From: Gilliamella sp. Pas-s25
GTDB lineage: Bacteria > Pseudomonadota > Gammaproteobacteria > Enterobacterales > Orbaceae
DNA length: 64,000 nt
Assembly: GCF_009795885.1 (NCBI RefSeq)
Contig: NZ_WTEV01000009.1
Coordinates: forward strand, 1-64,000
Reading direction: 5' to 3'
Part shown: piece after piece, positions 56,607 through 64,000 of the stretch
Layout of the letters: every line of letters begins with the position of its first letter
Position numbering within the stretch: position 1 is the stretch's first letter
Notes under the pieces: generated by a model
Seen by the model: the letters and a program-made list of their open reading frames with translations, nothing else
Database searches by the model: none
Told to the model about the DNA's origin: nothing
Translations under genes and position numbers: made by a program

Positions 56607-57509
56607 CTAGCTCAAAATAATTCCTAAACAATAAAGTAAATTTGTCAATAAAGCAAATTTGACCATCTGTAATAATAAAGGTACAGCCTCTTTATGTGTC
56701 TTAAATTGAAAAACAGCATAAATATGTTTAATAAATAGTGGTAAGGTTAGTATAAATAAACCGCTCCATACTGTTTGTAAACAGTTGTATGCAAATAAAC
56801 TAAGACAACAAAACGCAATAAGTAATAACAATAGATGATAATATCTTCCCATATTTTTACCCATTATGACCACTAATGTACGCTTATTATGATTTTGATC
56901 TATTTCTATATCACGAAGATTATTGATGTTAAGTACAGCAACAGATAATAGTCCGCAACCTAAAGCGGGTAAAATAATCGGTAAAAAAAGTACTTTGGTT
57001 TGCAAGTAGTAACTACCCATAACCCCAATCAAGCCAAAGAAAAGAAGTACTGATAGATCGCCAAATCCAATATAGCCGTAAGGTTTTTTACCTATGGTAT
57101 AAGTTATGGCTGCAATAATAGATAAGAGTCCTAATAATATAAAACTAAATAATTCATAAATATTATTACAAGCAAGTATAAGTAAACTTAGCCCAAATGA
57201 AACACATAAAAAAGTATTAATCCATAATGATATTTTTAGCTGTTTAAGTGTAATTAAACCCAATTGTATTCCACGAGTATGGGCGGTAAGATTGTTTTGA
57301 TCACTCCCTTTAATTTCATCACCGTAGTCATTGGCTAGATTAGCAAGAATTTGTAATAATGAAGCGGTAATTAATGAAAATAGTAGTATCCAAAAATTAA
57401 ATTGGTGTTGCCAATAAGCTAACGCATTTCCTATTAATACTGCCGAAAGAGAAAGGGGCAGAGTTTGTAACCGTAAACTAATAATCCATGGATGAAATTT
57501 ATTATACAT
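56607..57509 (-). CDS. menA: 1,4-dihydroxy-2-naphthoate polyprenyltransferase
   Basis: Inner-membrane prenyltransferase that makes demethylmenaquinone, used in anaerobic respiration. Length is 300 aa with about eight to nine hydrophobic helices. The Asp-rich prenyl-diphosphate site NLANDYGDEIKGSD lies near 57-70, and the second motif NINNLRDIEIDQNHNKRT near 195-212. It lies 87 bp upstream of rraA in the same direction. Confidence 0.93.
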   Translation of the reverse strand: MYNKFHPWIISLRLQTLPLSLSAVLIGNALAYWQHQFNFWILLFSLITASLLQILANLANDYGDEIKGSDQNNLTAHTRGIQLGLITLKQLKISLWINTFLCVSFGLSLLILACNNIYELFSFILLGLLSIIAAITYTIGKKPYGYIGFGDLSVLLFFGLIGVMGSYYLQTKVLFLPIILPALGCGLLSVAVLNINNLRDIEIDQNHNKRTLVVIMGKNMGRYYHLLLLLIAFCCLSLFAYNCLQTVWSGLFILTLPLFIKHIYAVFQFKTHKEAVPLLLQMVKFALLTNLLYCLGIILS

Positions 57510-57644
57510 TCAGTACATTATTTATAGTGAAAGCTATTAATCATAATAACAGCAATACAAAAAAAGTTCACGGTATTGATGATAAAAATATCTCTAATAA
57601 CTTTCAGATTATTTCCAATTATATGCTGGATCGATATTAATCAT

Positions 57645-58808
57645 TTAGCTGCGCATTTTGAAATATCGCAACGTTTTCATTTTTCTAAATACTCTTCTAA
57701 CTTTTCCTTCACGTAATGCTGATACAAATATACCAAGTGTACTATATATTACGCCAAGTAAAAGTATCATCAATATGTTCAGCCAGTTATCCGATAAGCT
57801 TAGCCCCATTTGATTCACACCTGCAATCATATTGGTTGCCCAAGTTGAAGGTAGAGAATAAGAAACACATCGCACCCATACAGGCATGGCACTAAGTGGC
57901 CAAATAGTTCCTGAAAGGTAGAAAACCGGCGTGGTTAAAAATGCCAATGTAAGGTATATCATCTCTGTACGGCGTAAACATTCAGTGAGTAATTTACTCA
58001 AGCCCAGCGCACCAAGCAATAGTGGAAATGTCATGATAAGTATTTCTGGAATACTGGCCAATTGCCGATAGCCTAGTACCCAAGGCCATAACCCAAATAG
58101 CACAATAGATAAAAATAACCAAATAGGTAATAACCCACATAAGCTGCCAAACATGACAATTTTAGGTGGTTTGCCTTGGGGTAGCGAATTGAGGGTGATA
58201 TTAGTACGCGTTGAAGCAATTAAAAAAGAGTGCTGCAACAACATCACTAATAACCCAGGAAAGGTAATTGCAGCAAAACTGATACCTGCATTATAAAGGG
58301 GTTCGGTTTGACTTTTGATAGGCGATAAAATGATATTGATCTGTTCTTCTGAAAATCCATTATTACGCATTATTTTGGTATTATATTCAGTTAATATCTG
58401 CTGATAAATCCCTTTTATATCAACTTGTATTAGACCATTAGCTAGGCGACTTGAAGCATCACCATATGCAGGAATGGTAACTTCCTGACCGCTTATTAAA
58501 CGTTTTTCAAAATCTCTAGGAATAGTTATCACAGCAAAAATTTTGCGATGATTGATATCATCATAAGCTTGTAGTGAGCTTTCGTAGATAATTGTATCAA
58601 TTTTTGAGCTGGTTTCTAAAGAGCGGATTAAACCGCGGCTAGTTGGGGTATGATCTTGATCCACAATAGCTACCGGTAAATTGGTGATGGTGCCATTGAT
58701 ATAAACAAGACTCATTAATGACACAGACAATAGCAACAATAACCACATTGGTCGCCCTAACAAAAGGAAAAATATTCTTATAAATGAAGACCAAAAAATC
58801 TTAATCAT
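57645..58808 (-). CDS. ABC-2 type exporter permease (second)
   Basis: Length is 387 aa, with one N-terminal helix (MWLLLLLSVSLMSLVYI), a ~150-residue periplasmic domain (AIVDQDHTPTSRGLIRSLETSS) and five C-terminal helices including the FYLSGTIWPLSAMPVWVRCVSYSLPSTWA block typical of ABC2_membrane_3 / YhhJ-YbhR proteins. It lies 14 bp after the first permease. With it and the HlyD protein it would form an envelope-spanning exporter. No ATP-binding domain is present in the protein. Confidence 0.85.
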   Translation of the reverse strand: MIKIFWSSFIRIFFLLLGRPMWLLLLLSVSLMSLVYINGTITNLPVAIVDQDHTPTSRGLIRSLETSSKIDTIIYESSLQAYDDINHRKIFAVITIPRDFEKRLISGQEVTIPAYGDASSRLANGLIQVDIKGIYQQILTEYNTKIMRNNGFSEEQINIILSPIKSQTEPLYNAGISFAAITFPGLLVMLLQHSFLIASTRTNITLNSLPQGKPPKIVMFGSLCGLLPIWLFLSIVLFGLWPWVLGYRQLASIPEILIMTFPLLLGALGLSKLLTECLRRTEMIYLTLAFLTTPVFYLSGTIWPLSAMPVWVRCVSYSLPSTWATNMIAGVNQMGLSLSDNWLNILMILLLGVIYSTLGIFVSALREGKVRRVFRKMKTLRYFKMRS

Positions 58809-58822
58809 CTAAATCTACCCTC

Positions 58823-59962
58823 TCACTGTGAATGCAAACGCCTTACTAAGCGCTTTCTGACTAGCAAGGTAATAATTATTGGATAGATCATTAAAATACC
58901 ACAAGTTTTTAACACCGAAAAATAGCTAGAATGACGTAAAAACAGATCGAACAGTTTATTTAGTGCATAAGTTAATGGCTCAAGAGAAGAAATAAACCTA
59001 GCAATCCATGGCATAGATAGTTCAGGCACAACAACACCAGAATAAGTTAATGCAAGCCCAACTAAAAGACCTATATAGGTATAAGCATTAATGGGGGTTT
59101 TAGTAAATGTGTATAGCAAAATACCAATGCTTTGTGCAGCAATAACATAGAAAAATACCACCGTCATCATGGCAAAAGGGGACCCTGATACACGCGCATT
59201 AGAAAACAAAACGAGCATGGCAATTTCAAAAATAAGCAGCATGGTAAACCAAATTGTATAAGGTGCTAATTTTCCTAAAACAAAAGGGTAATTAGCACGC
59301 GTTCGCTTTGGTAATTGCGCTAAAATATGAATTGTTGTAGTTACAACAAATAACTGCAATAAATGTACTACCGCTGAAAATTGTTGGAAGTACATAGAGT
59401 TACCACTGGCATTAAATAAACCATCATAATTAAAATTCACTTTAGCCAATGGTGGAACCGGCATGCCAATGCTTGTCGCCATGGTGGTGCGATATTGCGT
59501 ATTGAGTGTTGCTATCAACCCTGAATAATCCATGATCGAATATAAACCAGCACTATAATATAAAGCATTATAGTAAAGCATTGGCGTTGGTTGGCGACCT
59601 GATAATACATCCGCTTCAAAATTAGGTGGAATATAAAGCAACGCATAAATTTTCGCTTTTTGTACATCACGCTGAGCATCTAAAAGTTGGTCGTTATAAT
59701 TGATAAGATCCGCATGCGCTGCAGCATTGAGATTACGAACAATTTCACGCGACAACGTACTCTTATCGTGGTCAATATAGCCTACTGGCAAATCTAACAA
59801 TACACCTCGATAGAAGATGCTACTAATTAGAAAAAAAATAATTAGTGGCATAATCCACATTAACCAATGAAATGTAAATCGCCTAAAAATTTGCGGTATT
59901 TCATCATTAAATGCACCTTTAAAACGGTGCCAGAAATCTAACATTATTGGTCCAACTTCCAT
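58823..59962 (-). CDS. ABC-2 type exporter permease (first)
   Basis: Length is 379 aa, same architecture as the following permease: N-terminal helix near 28-50, periplasmic domain (VGYIDHDKSTLSREIVRNLNAAAHADLI), then helices from about 195, with YSGVVVPELSMPWIARFISSLEPLTYALN. It overlaps the end of the HlyD-family gene by 19 bp; an in-frame ATG six codons later (MLDFWHRF) would remove most of that overlap and may be the true start. Similar to YhhJ/YbhS, whose systems carry a separate or fused ATPase that is missing here. Confidence 0.83.
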   Translation of the reverse strand: MEVGPIMLDFWHRFKGAFNDEIPQIFRRFTFHWLMWIMPLIIFFLISSIFYRGVLLDLPVGYIDHDKSTLSREIVRNLNAAAHADLINYNDQLLDAQRDVQKAKIYALLYIPPNFEADVLSGRQPTPMLYYNALYYSAGLYSIMDYSGLIATLNTQYRTTMATSIGMPVPPLAKVNFNYDGLFNASGNSMYFQQFSAVVHLLQLFVVTTTIHILAQLPKRTRANYPFVLGKLAPYTIWFTMLLIFEIAMLVLFSNARVSGSPFAMMTVVFFYVIAAQSIGILLYTFTKTPINAYTYIGLLVGLALTYSGVVVPELSMPWIARFISSLEPLTYALNKLFDLFLRHSSYFSVLKTCGILMIYPIIITLLVRKRLVRRLHSQ

Positions 59963-60915
59963 AATGTGCTCATACCAGCACGTAAACCTTTAACTGGTGC
60001 AACAGGATAAAGCCTTACTTCAAAAGTTTTCAAATCAAAATCTCCTGTAGCCCTTGTTGCGCGTTTCGTTGCATAATCGCCCATTGGGGCTATATAACGA
60101 ATTTCAGCTTCAACCTCTTTTTGATTAAGCGCGGGCACTTCAAGCGTAATGTGATCGCCTTTACGAATATTAGACATAATATCTTCACGTAGGTTAAACA
60201 CAAAGTAAGCTTGAGGGAGTTGAATCACAGTTAATAATGGGCTATTAGCATTAAATAATTCACCTACTTCAGCAGGAATAGATCCTATTTCACCAGCGAC
60301 TTGCGCTTTAACTTGTAAATCATCATATTGTATTTGTAGCTGTTTAAGTTGTTCCTCAACTTCTTCTAATTTGGCTGCATAAATTGCACGTTGTTCAACT
60401 CGATCACCATTTTTAGCTTGGTCTAAATTAGCTTGTGCTGATTGAACCTGTTGAAAGGCTGAATCTCGTGTTTTTAAAGCATTATCTAAAATTGATTGAG
60501 AAACATAACCTTTGGCCGAAATAGTTTTGTTACGATCATATTCTTTGGAAGCATTATCATACGTTACTTTTGCTTGCTCTAAAATGGCTTCGTAATAACG
60601 AATGCTTTCTTCACGTGTTCCATGATCTGAAAGAGCTAATTGTGCTTTTGCTTGGTCTCGCGCAGCTTCAGCAGCTTTAACCTGAGCTAAAAGTTCTGGG
60701 CTATCGAGTGTAATAAGGACATCATTAGGTTTAACATCATCTCCACGACGGACATGGATGACTTGTACTCGACCTTTGGCTTTAGAGGCAACACTAACAT
60801 TTGGTGCATCGACTTCACCTTGTAGAATAAGTTGACTGTTATGTGAGCGAATTAAGATCGTCATTGATATTAAAATAACGATTAACGCAATACTAGTAAA
60901 AATTTTTTTGTTCAT
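59944..60915 (-). CDS. HlyD/membrane-fusion family protein of an ABC-2 exporter
   Basis: Periplasmic adaptor that would link inner-membrane permeases to a TolC-like outer-membrane channel. I start it at ATG 60915 (323 aa, MNKKIFTSIALIVILISM), which puts the membrane anchor at residues 4-22 as in the family. A frame extension of 33 residues upstream is hydrophobic and atypical. A biotinyl-lipoyl-like half motif (GRVQVIHVRRGDDVKPNDVLITLDSPEL) precedes the coiled coil (about 75-195); the second half and beta-barrel follow. Confidence 0.88.
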   Translation of the reverse strand: MNKKIFTSIALIVILISMTILIRSHNSQLILQGEVDAPNVSVASKAKGRVQVIHVRRGDDVKPNDVLITLDSPELLAQVKAAEAARDQAKAQLALSDHGTREESIRYYEAILEQAKVTYDNASKEYDRNKTISAKGYVSQSILDNALKTRDSAFQQVQSAQANLDQAKNGDRVEQRAIYAAKLEEVEEQLKQLQIQYDDLQVKAQVAGEIGSIPAEVGELFNANSPLLTVIQLPQAYFVFNLREDIMSNIRKGDHITLEVPALNQKEVEAEIRYIAPMGDYATKRATRATGDFDLKTFEVRLYPVAPVKGLRAGMSTLWKLDQ

Positions 60916-61186
60916 AAAATTTTGTATAGAGTGGTAGTAAAGAGATAAGACATAGAGAATTAAATTTATTATATGCTTGGTCAAATAAACATACGTAAAT
61001 TTTCGTCTCCGCATTGCACGAAAAGTGCTTTATTTTTACTGCTAATGCCAATTTAATTTAAAAATCATACAATATCAATACTAATTTACTATTACAGCAA
61101 GTAATCGCTGTAAGTCAGCTTTCTATACTTGATTAAGATAATTTTTAATGATTACAAACCACCACTTTAATAGATTTTATATATAA

Positions 61187-61200
61187 ATGATATCAGTCAA
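61187..61200 (+). promoter_or_regulatory. FNR-like site before ndh
   Basis: ATGAT-ATCA-GTCAA matches the FNR consensus TTGAT-N4-ATCAA at 8/10. A promoter-like pair TAGATA, 17 nt, TATGAT lies just downstream, with the -10 at about 61230-61235. In E. coli ndh is repressed by FNR without oxygen, so a site here makes sense. Confidence 0.45.
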
Positions 61201-61266
61201 AAGAAATAGATAAAAACCTAGTTATTTAGTATGATATTTTTAAAGAAAATGATAAGGCATTAAAAT

Positions 61267-62556
61267 ATGAAAAAAATAGTTATTATTGGTGGTGGTGCTG
61301 GGGGATTAGAACTAGCAACAGACCTTGGTGATAAACTAGGCAAAGGTGACCAAGCCGAAATTACGCTGATTGATAAAAACAGTTATCACTTATGGAAACC
61401 ACTATTACACGAAGTTGCCACAGGCGTTTTAAACGAACAAGCGGATAAAATCGATTATGCTGCACAAGGGCAACAACACAATTTCCAATTTAATCAAGGT
61501 ACTTTTACTAATCTTAATCGTGAAGAAAAACAAGTTATTATTGAAAACTTAAATCACGAGTCTGTTTCTATTCCGTATGATATTTTAGTTATGGCAATAG
61601 GCAGTACTTCAAACGATTTTGGTACACCTGGTGTTAAAGAACATTGTATCTTTTTAGATGACCAAAATGCTGCAATTCGTTTACGTGAAACTCTTATTGC
61701 AAAATTTGCTAGTTTTTGTTCAATTATTGATAAACATGAAGCAACTAATGAAGATAAGATTCGTATTGCTATTGTTGGTGGTGGCGCAACTGGAGTTGAA
61801 TTAGCTTCCGAATTACCTCATATGGTTGAAACATTTGGTGCTTGTGGCCAAAATAAAATGTGTTCAGATGTGTTGGATATATCGGTTATTGAAGCAACTG
61901 ATCGTATTTTACCAGCATTACCTGAAAAAACAGCATTAGGTATTACCGAAACATTACAAAAACGTGGTATTCATGTGTTAACCAAAACCATGATAACTAA
62001 AGCGGAAAGTGATGGCTTTTATCCAAAAGAAGGCGATACTATTAACGCTGATATTATGATCTGGACTGCGGGTGTAAAAGCACCTGACTATCTAAAAGAT
62101 ATTGCTGGTTTAGAATCAAGTCGTTCTAATCAACTTGTAGTTAAACCGACGCTACAAACAACACGCGATGATAATATTTTTGTTATTGGTGATTGTGCTT
62201 ACGCGATGCAAGACAGCGGACGAGCCGCTCCCGCTACAGCACAAGCTGCACATCAGATGGCAAAAATCTGTTTTGAAAATATTGTTAACATGTTAAATAA
62301 TAAGTCAATGAAATCGTTTAATTATACCGATAATGGAACGATTATTTCCCTGCATGATACAGCACAAGGTGTGGTTAAAATTGCAGGAAAACGAGAAATG
62401 AATGTTAAAGGATTTTTTGCTTTAACTATTCATCGCCTATTGTATCGTATGCATCAAGCAAGCTTATTGGGTATTTTCAAAACAATCCGATTTGCTAAAG
62501 CTAGCAAAGAAATGTACAAAAGTAAATTTGCATCTATCTTTACTCATCAAGATTAG
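61267..62556 (+). CDS. ndh: Type II NADH dehydrogenase (NDH-2)
   Basis: Peripheral membrane flavoprotein that passes electrons from NADH to quinone without pumping protons. Length is 429 aa, matching enteric Ndh (434). FAD-binding VIIGGGAGGLELAT at 5-18, NADH-binding AIVGGGATGVELASEL near 170-185, the second FAD contact VIGDCAYA near 310, the quinone-site AAPATAQAAHQMA stretch, and an amphipathic C-terminal membrane-binding region. AAGG precedes the ATG. It probably feeds the menaquinone made with MenA. Confidence 0.95.
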   Translation: MKKIVIIGGGAGGLELATDLGDKLGKGDQAEITLIDKNSYHLWKPLLHEVATGVLNEQADKIDYAAQGQQHNFQFNQGTFTNLNREEKQVIIENLNHESVSIPYDILVMAIGSTSNDFGTPGVKEHCIFLDDQNAAIRLRETLIAKFASFCSIIDKHEATNEDKIRIAIVGGGATGVELASELPHMVETFGACGQNKMCSDVLDISVIEATDRILPALPEKTALGITETLQKRGIHVLTKTMITKAESDGFYPKEGDTINADIMIWTAGVKAPDYLKDIAGLESSRSNQLVVKPTLQTTRDDNIFVIGDCAYAMQDSGRAAPATAQAAHQMAKICFENIVNMLNNKSMKSFNYTDNGTIISLHDTAQGVVKIAGKREMNVKGFFALTIHRLLYRMHQASLLGIFKTIRFAKASKEMYKSKFASIFTHQD

Positions 62557-62571
62557 GTTCTTCTCCTTTTG

Positions 62572-62613
62572 ATAGCTACTTACAAAATACCTTTGATAAG
62601 TAGCTATTTATTC
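62572..62613 (+). terminator. Terminator of ndh
   Basis: 11-bp stem (62572-62582 with 62597-62607), 14-nt loop, then TTATTC. It lies 16 bp after the ndh stop. Confidence 0.6.
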
Positions 62614-62916
62614 AAAATAGGTATAGCATTATTGATGTATATACGTTTTGTTTTAGTGTCTATGCTGTTTTTAATTCACTTTAATTAGTATTGCTAGCTA
62701 TAAACATTTTTCCATCTTCACAATCAGAATAAAACCTCGCTACTAAGCAAACAATAAACTCGCCATGCAGCCATATGGGTATTATTTTTATTAAAAAATA
62801 GAAAACGTTACGATAATAAGATGCCTTTATTAAGAAATAGTTGTTTTATCACTTTCTATGTATCATTCACCATAGCTGATAACGGTTGATAAGCAATGGT
62901 AGGATTAAAGCTAGTT
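62614..62916. other. Intergenic stretch between ndh and rnhB
   Basis: About 300 bp of AT-rich DNA between convergent genes. I see no reading frame, RNA gene or repeat in it. No clear terminator for the leftward lpxB-rnhB transcript is visible. Confidence 0.5.
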
Positions 62917-63510
62917 TTAAAATAACGCTAAATTCTTAACTGGTGCAAAGCTTTTACGATATAGATGATTAATACCGTGTTGTTCGATTGCCGCTAAATG
63001 CGCTTTAGTCGGATAACCTTTATGCTTAGCAAGACCATATTGTGGATACAACTTATCCAGCTCAACCATTTCACGATCACGTGTAACTTTAGCCAAAATT
63101 GAAGCAGCGCTAATCTCTGCTACCAATAAATCGCCTTTAATGACCGCTTGAGTTTGAATACCAAAATCAGGGCAACGATTACCATCGACTAATACAAAAT
63201 TGGGTTTAATAGATAAACCTGATACAGCACGCTGCATTGCTAGCATAGTGGCATGTAATATGTTTAATTTATCTATTTCATCCACTGAAGCGCGGGCAAT
63301 ATTCCACGCTAAAGCATCCTGTTTGATTATATCAAATAGCTGTTCTCGCTTTTTTTCGGTCAGTTTTTTAGAGTCAGTTAAGCCTTTAATTGGCTTGTTA
63401 GGATCTAAAATAACCGCAGCAGTGACCACATCACCACACAGTGGGCCACGTCCTACTTCATCGACGCCTGCAATAAGTGTTATATCTGGATAAGTAAAGT
63501 CTAACAACAA
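62917..63510 (-). CDS. rnhB: Ribonuclease HII
   Basis: Cleaves RNA in RNA-DNA hybrids and at single ribonucleotides. Length is 197 aa. The catalytic Asp17-Glu18 in [13 protein letters not shown], the third Asp in VLVDGNRCP near 108, and [13 protein letters not shown] with [10 protein letters not shown] downstream are all present. It overlaps the lpxB end by 10 bp, the enteric order lpxB-rnhB. Confidence 0.96.
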   Translation of the reverse strand: MLLDFTYPDITLIAGVDEVGRGPLCGDVVTAAVILDPNKPIKGLTDSKKLTEKKREQLFDIIKQDALAWNIARASVDEIDKLNILHATMLAMQRAVSGLSIKPNFVLVDGNRCPDFGIQTQAVIKGDLLVAEISAASILAKVTRDREMVELDKLYPQYGLAKHKGYPTKAHLAAIEQHGINHLYRKSFAPVKNLALF

Positions 63511-64000
63511 TGTACATCCTCTAATACATCAAGTACTGCTTTAGCCGCTTGTTCATCGGCATTACAACGGATTTGTTTATGCAAAGATAAAAATGTCTGT
63601 TTTAGCTCAGAATTATCACCTTCTAATAAGGGAATAATGTGATTGGCGATATTTTCAGGTGTGCAATCTTGCTGTAATAACTCTGGAACCAGAGCTTTAC
63701 CAGTTAAAATGTTAGGTAAAGAGACATAAGGTGTTTTAATTAATTTTTTAGCAAGCCAAAAAGTCAAAGGTTTCATCTTATAACCTACAACCATAGGACA
63801 TTTGGCTAACATACATTCTAGTGCCACAGTACCGGAGGCTAAAATAGCAGCATCACTGGCAATCATTGCTTCACGGGCATGACCATCTAATAATTGTATG
63901 TCAAGTTGTGGGGCAACTTCTGCTTTAATCTGTTCAAACTCTTTTCGTCTTTTTTCATTCACTAATGGCACAACAATATGTAAATTAGGATAACGTTGAC
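63501..64000 (-). CDS. lpxB: Lipid-A-disaccharide synthase (C-terminal part, cut by window end)
   Basis: Condenses UDP-2,3-diacylglucosamine and lipid X in lipid A synthesis. The frame is open to the window edge, and about 166 C-terminal residues are visible, matching enteric LpxB ([74 protein letters not shown]). The 5' part lies beyond 64000; an internal GTG at 63971 is not the start. Its presence confirms a Gram-negative with lipid A. Confidence 0.95.
   Translation of the reverse strand, partial: QRYPNLHIVVPLVNEKRRKEFEQIKAEVAPQLDIQLLDGHAREAMIASDAAILASGTVALECMLAKCPMVVGYKMKPLTFWLAKKLIKTPYVSLPNILTGKALVPELLQQDCTPENIANHIIPLLEGDNSELKQTFLSLHKQIRCNADEQAAKAVLDVLEDVHCC

Overview
The window is AT-rich DNA from a gammaproteobacterium. 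Most housekeeping proteins (PepB, MetC, TilS, SuhB, YjdM, CarAB, ArgI, NadK, GrpE, RraA, Ndh, RnhB, LpxB) align almost end to end with their enteric counterparts as I remember them. The low GC and this gene content fit the Orbales (Gilliamella/Frischella/Orbus, insect-gut bacteria). That placement is an inference, because no rRNA or tRNA gene is visible.

Layout. 1-10.6 kb: ordinary chromosomal genes (pepB, a tyrosine phosphatase, a phosphopantetheinyl transferase, metC, tilS, a secreted FAD oxidoreductase, copA, suhB). 10.6-13.1 kb: a gene-poor stretch with four tandem copies of a ~177-bp repeat, yjdM and a pseudogene broken by one in-frame stop. 13.2-36.3 kb: a large flagellar block. It holds the leftward operon fliFGHIJKLMNOPQR, a lone fliE, the leftward fliDST, and rightward fliC, fliA, flhDC, motAB and flgKL. 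Sigma-28-type promoters are visible before fliC, fliD and flgK, and a weaker one before motA. Two unrecognised genes sit between fliE and fliT. No chemotaxis gene is present, and FliM lacks the N-terminal CheY-binding motif. 36.5-37.3 kb: a decayed IS3-family element. 37.4-46.0 kb: a complete type I-F cas set (cas1, cas2-3, csy1, csy2, csy3, cas6f) with no CRISPR array beside it. 46.2-64 kb: carAB, argI, pgpA, nadK, grpE, def, dprA, menA-rraA, an HlyD/ABC-2 exporter without an ATPase, ndh, rnhB and the 3' part of lpxB.

The most interesting signal lies in the 391-bp gap between cas2-3 and csy1. On the cas-coding strand it holds two degenerate I-F repeats (21/28 and 18/28 identical to the canonical repeat). 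Base pairs of their stems have changed together, so both Cas6f hairpins survive. Between them is a 30-nt spacer-like sequence. Its first 22 nt match, at 20 positions including a perfect 8-nt seed, a site about 90 bp further downstream in the same gap. That site is immediately preceded by CC, the I-F PAM, and lies upstream of csy1. The arrangement looks like a crRNA-like guide that directs the Csy complex to its own promoter region: autoregulation of the CreR type, here in a type I-F locus.

Other regulation readable from sequence: tandem ArgR boxes before carA and one before argI, a sigma-32 promoter before grpE, and an FNR-like box before ndh.
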